This document shows, in pieces, positions 61,451 to 64,000 of a stretch of 64,000 nucleotides of DNA. This DNA is from Zhihengliuella flava (GTDB taxonomy: Bacteria; Actinomycetota; Actinomycetes; Actinomycetales; Micrococcaceae), in assembly GCF_015751895.1 (NCBI RefSeq), contig NZ_JADOTZ010000001.1, positions 806,001-870,000 of the forward strand. The letters run 5' to 3'. Made by a program: the position numbers and the translations under genes. Below the pieces are notes generated by a model. It did no database searches. It had not been told where the DNA came from and saw only the letters and a list, made by a program, of their open reading frames with translations. The number at the start of each line of letters is the position of its first letter. Within the stretch, counting starts at the first letter, position 1.

Positions 61451-62229
61451 TGAGCACTGAAGTAGCAGAACCAGCATCCAAGGTGGAGCTCAGCGCCGGT
61501 GGCGGCGGGGGCGAGATCAAGCAGTTCGACATCACGCTGCGCGTGCGGCGCTACAACCCCGAGGTCTCCGAGGAGGCCGAGTGGGAAGATTTCGAGCTGA
61601 CCATGTACGGCACGGACCGCGTGCTCGACGCCCTGCACAAGGTCAAGTGGGAGGTGGACGGCTCGCTGTCCTTCCGCCGGTCCTGCGCCCACGGTATTTG
61701 CGGCTCCGACGCGATGCGCATCAACGGCCGCAACCGCCTGGCCTGTAAGACCCTCCTGAAGGACCTGGACACGTCCAAGCCCATCACGGTGGAGGCCATC
61801 AAGGGCCTACCGGTGGAGAAAGACCTCATTGTGGACATGGAGCCGTTCTTCCAGTCCTACCGCGAGATCATGCCCTTCCTCGTCTCCAAGGGCCACGAGC
61901 CCTCGGGCGAGCGCTACCAGTCCCCCGAGGACCGCGAGCGCTTCGACGACACCACCAAGTGCATCCTCTGCGCCGCGTGCACGTCCTCGTGCCCGGTGTT
62001 CTGGACCGACGGTCAGTACTTCGGCCCGGCCGCGATCGTCAATGCACACCGCTTCATTTTCGACAGCCGCGACGATGCCGGTGACATGCGACTGGAGATC
62101 CTCAATGACAAGGAAGGCGTGTGGCGCTGCCGCACGACCTTCAACTGCTCCGAGGCGTGCCCGCGTGGCATTCAGGTCACCAAGGCCATCGCCGAGGTGA
62201 AGCAGGCCGTGCTGGCCCGCTCCATGTAA
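61450..62229 (+). CDS. sdhB: Succinate dehydrogenase iron-sulfur subunit
   Basis: 259 aa electron-transfer subunit. Cysteine clusters are complete: [2Fe-2S] SCAHGICGSDAM with the later LACKT, [4Fe-4S] CILCAACTSSCP, and [3Fe-4S] TTFNCSEACPRGI with the Cys in the 4Fe motif. It overlaps sdhA by one base, so its translation is coupled. It is followed by a strong terminator, ending the sdhCDAB operon. Confidence 0.97.
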   Translation: MSTEVAEPASKVELSAGGGGGEIKQFDITLRVRRYNPEVSEEAEWEDFELTMYGTDRVLDALHKVKWEVDGSLSFRRSCAHGICGSDAMRINGRNRLACKTLLKDLDTSKPITVEAIKGLPVEKDLIVDMEPFFQSYREIMPFLVSKGHEPSGERYQSPEDRERFDDTTKCILCAACTSSCPVFWTDGQYFGPAAIVNAHRFIFDSRDDAGDMRLEILNDKEGVWRCRTTFNCSEACPRGIQVTKAIAEVKQAVLARSM

Positions 62230-62247
62230 TTCGAGCAGACGATGCGG

Positions 62248-62292
62248 CGGCGGGGCGCCGAGAGAACTCACCGTTCTCTCGGCGCCCCGCCG
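62248..62292 (+). terminator. Terminator of the sdhCDAB operon
   Basis: Perfect 20-bp stem (62248-62267 with 62273-62292) and 5-nt loop, followed by TCGTTTG. Confidence 0.85.
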
Positions 62293-62316
62293 TCGTTTGT
62301 GGACCGCCACTCGTTC

Positions 62317-62322
62317 TAGACT
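62317..62322 (+). promoter_or_regulatory. -10 element of the alpha/beta hydrolase gene (leaderless)
   Basis: TAGACT, 6 nt before GTG 62329. Confidence 0.5.
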
Positions 62323-62328
62323 GGCCGG

Positions 62329-63093
62329 GTGGCTACTGAGAAATTCACCTTCACCAGCGCAACCGGCGATACCCTGACCGCGGCTTTGGACGTTCCTGAG
62401 GGCGAGGCGATCGGATGGGGCATCATGTCCCACGGGTTCACCCTCGGCAAGGATTCACTCGCGACGGCTCGGATCTGCCGCGGGCTCGCCTCCCACGGCA
62501 TCGGCATGCTGCGCTTCGACAACCTCGGCCTCGGCGAATCTCAAGGCGACTTCGCGGCGACCTCATTCAGCCTAAAAATTCAGGACACCATTCGTGCGGC
62601 CGAGGCGTTGCGTGAGCGCGGCCACGAGCCCGAGCTCCTCGTGGGCCACTCCCTCGGTGGTGCCGCCGTGATCGCTGCCGCGAGCGAGATCCAGCCCAAT
62701 GCGATCGCCACCATTGGCGCTCCCTTCGACCCGGGCCACGTCACGCACAACTTCGAGCACCTCATGGAGGAGATCGAATCCGCGGGCAGCGCCGAACTGA
62801 AGCTCGGCCCCCGCCGGTTAGAGATCACCCGGGCGTTCATTGAGGACGTCCAGGAGTACAACCTCACCAGCTCGATTCAGGACCTGCGCGCCGCTCTGCT
62901 GGTCATGCACGCGCCGACGGATAACACCGTGGGCCTCGAAAACGCCGGGCGCATCTTTACGGAGGCCAAGCACCCCAAGTCGTTCTTCTCCCTCGACGGG
63001 GCGGATCACTTGCTCACCCAGCGCGTCCATGGCTATCGCGCAGCCGCCATGATCGCTGCGTGGGCCGAACAGTACTTCGACGCCTCCGAGTAG
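62329..63093 (+). CDS. Alpha/beta hydrolase
   Basis: 254 aa. IMSHGFTLGKDSLATARICRGLA holds the oxyanion region, MLRFDNLGLGESQGDF follows, and the nucleophile elbow is VGHSLGGAA (Ser near residue 106). MHAPTDNTVGLENA supplies the Asp and DGADHLLTQ the His. It resembles the OsmC-associated/serine aminopeptidase-like hydrolases, but no OsmC domain is attached; the substrate is unknown. The GTG start follows TAGACT by 6 nt. A TTA codon occurs at 62818. Confidence 0.88.
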   Translation: MATEKFTFTSATGDTLTAALDVPEGEAIGWGIMSHGFTLGKDSLATARICRGLASHGIGMLRFDNLGLGESQGDFAATSFSLKIQDTIRAAEALRERGHEPELLVGHSLGGAAVIAAASEIQPNAIATIGAPFDPGHVTHNFEHLMEEIESAGSAELKLGPRRLEITRAFIEDVQEYNLTSSIQDLRAALLVMHAPTDNTVGLENAGRIFTEAKHPKSFFSLDGADHLLTQRVHGYRAAAMIAAWAEQYFDASE

Positions 63094-63096
63094 CCA

Positions 63097-63112
63097 CGGC
63101 TCCGGTGAGCCG
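63097..63112. terminator. Small hairpin between convergent genes
   Basis: 6-bp stem CGGCTC/GAGCCG with CGGT loop in the 27-bp gap. Weak candidate for a shared terminator. Confidence 0.35.
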
Positions 63113-63120
63113 GGCCTCTC

Positions 63121-64000
63121 CTAGGGCGCCCAGCCGGCGTCGTGCTCAGGGGCGCTCTGCGCCTTCTTGAGAGCCGCCCGCTGGCGGAGCGTCAGCCGCG
63201 CTCCCCCGGCCGCGGCCTCGGCGGCCTCAATGTCCCCCGTGCGCACTGCGCCCCAGCTGGCGGCGATCAGATAGACCTGCGAGAGCAGGAAGAACCACAC
63301 GAAGAGTCCGAGGATCACGGCAAAGGGCGCAAGGAGGTCATTTCCCTGGCCGACGCTGCCCAGCAGTTGCGAGGAGAAGAACCGCAGGACCGTCGCCCCG
63401 CCGCCGGCGATGAGCGCCGCCTCCCAGAGCGCTCGCTGGGGCATATTGATGGAGGACGCCAGCCGGAAGAGGACCACCGCCACCAGCATGTCCAGCAGGA
63501 GCATGACCAGGAGGGAGACCACGCGCGTGGCGAACTGACCGAACACTGAAGCGATACCGAGTAGATTCAAGATCCAGTCCAGCGCGGCGCCCGCGACGAA
63601 GCCCACAGCGCTCGTCAGGACCAAGCCAATGCCCATGAGCACCAGAATGCCGAGGTCCCGCGCCTTGGCGACCACCGGGTTCATCTCGACGGTGGCCAGC
63701 CCAAAGACGCCACGCATGCCCTCGCGAATGCCCTTGATCCACCCTAGGGCCGTAATGAGCATCGTGGCGGTGGAAATCGCCAGTGCCCAGCCGAAGCTTG
63801 ACGAGTTGTCGAAGAGTTCCTCGGCAGTCGCGAGGCCCGGCTGCGTGTCCGTCGCAATCAAGCCGGGAGTACTGCGGGCCACCGTGTCCACCACGAGGTC
63901 CTGCAGTTCCTTATTGCCGGCAGCGATGAGGCCGAAGATGGAGAAGCCGGCTACCAGCAGCGCCGCGATGGAGAAGAACATGCGGTACGCCGTGCCGGCC
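63121..64000 (-). CDS. YihY/BrkB family membrane protein (5' part cut by window edge)
   Basis: About 293 codons are visible; the frame continues past the right edge (AGTAYRMFFSIAALLVAG is still mid-family). Five or six helices can be seen, including WALAISTATMLITALGWI, LVLMGIGLVLTSAVGFVAGAALDWI and FAVILGLFVWFFLLSQVYLIAASWGAV, the conserved C-terminal end of the YihY/BrkB family. Closer to the YhjD-like group by the GTAYRMFFSI start. The function is uncertain; transport or a structural role has been suggested. The C-terminal 45 residues are hydrophilic and cytoplasmic. Confidence 0.88.
   Translation of the reverse strand, partial: AGTAYRMFFSIAALLVAGFSIFGLIAAGNKELQDLVVDTVARSTPGLIATDTQPGLATAEELFDNSSSFGWALAISTATMLITALGWIKGIREGMRGVFGLATVEMNPVVAKARDLGILVLMGIGLVLTSAVGFVAGAALDWILNLLGIASVFGQFATRVVSLLVMLLLDMLVAVVLFRLASSINMPQRALWEAALIAGGGATVLRFFSSQLLGSVGQGNDLLAPFAVILGLFVWFFLLSQVYLIAASWGAVRTGDIEAAEAAAGGARLTLRQRAALKKAQSAPEHDAGWAP

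Overview
The window is a 64 kb, high-GC stretch of an actinobacterial chromosome made almost entirely of core genes. The evidence is a WhiB regulator, mycothiol S-conjugate amidase (mycothiol is made only by Actinobacteria), and families largely confined to that phylum (DUF3499, DUF4245, DUF4307, DUF501, DUF5719, TIGR03089). Gene content and the lack of mycolate genes suggest Micrococcaceae or a relative; I would not name a genus. From memory, several blocks keep the gene order of Mycobacterium tuberculosis: DUF3499/zincin/whiB2/LCP/TIGR03089/purE/purK/GtrA/manA (around Rv3255c-Rv3277), greA/DUF4307/mca/small protein/thioredoxin-like/hemolysin III/uppS/phoH/fum/glpX/DUF4245 (Rv1080c-Rv1100), mazG/eno/FtsB-like/DUF501/ppx (Rv1021-Rv1026), and add/deoA/cdd/sdhCDAB (Rv3313c-Rv3319). 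I see no insertion sequence, prophage, CRISPR array, integrase or rRNA operon.

Layout. 1-20 kb is envelope and precursor metabolism: rsmI (cut by the left edge) divergent from a protein mannosyltransferase, a FadD-type ligase, ahcY, a DUF5719 protein with a giant membrane glycosyltransferase, a WhiB2-like regulator, GtrA, purK-purE, an LCP cell-wall ligase and manA. 20-34 kb holds glpX, carbonic anhydrase, fumC, a lone prepilin peptidase, PhoH, a cis-prenyltransferase, hemolysin III, a DUF255 protein, mca and greA. 34-46 kb holds ilvA, an AI-2E transporter, an epimerase, a Bax-inhibitor protein, one tRNA, NDH-2, a membrane-anchored subtilase, ppx, DUF501, an FtsB-like divisome protein and enolase. 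46-56 kb is a nucleoside module: mazG, adenosine deaminase, thymidine phosphorylase, cytidine deaminase and a BMP-type ABC importer. 56-64 kb carries an M20 amidohydrolase, manC, the sdhCDAB operon, an alpha/beta hydrolase and a YihY/BrkB protein cut by the right edge.

How it works together. manC and manA supply GDP-mannose and mannose phosphates that the mannosyltransferase and glycosyltransferase can draw on; the LCP protein and cis-prenyltransferase serve wall assembly. Fumarase, succinate dehydrogenase and NDH-2 feed electrons to menaquinone. The BMP importer brings nucleosides in for the three salvage enzymes beside it.

The strongest unexplained structure is regulatory. Nineteen genes start 6-8 nt after a -10-like hexamer and have no well-spaced ribosome binding site, the signature of leaderless mRNAs; three divergent pairs set such promoters back to back at nearly constant spacing. 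Other points: a UAA-anticodon tRNA with a short variable loop, a perfect 8-4-8 palindrome over the predicted start site of the nucleoside-importer promoter, a CRP/GlxR-type site about 61 bp before the predicted sdh start, a palindrome plus long structured leader before phoH, and several convergent pairs whose stop codons overlap. I did not find a convincing new multi-gene system.
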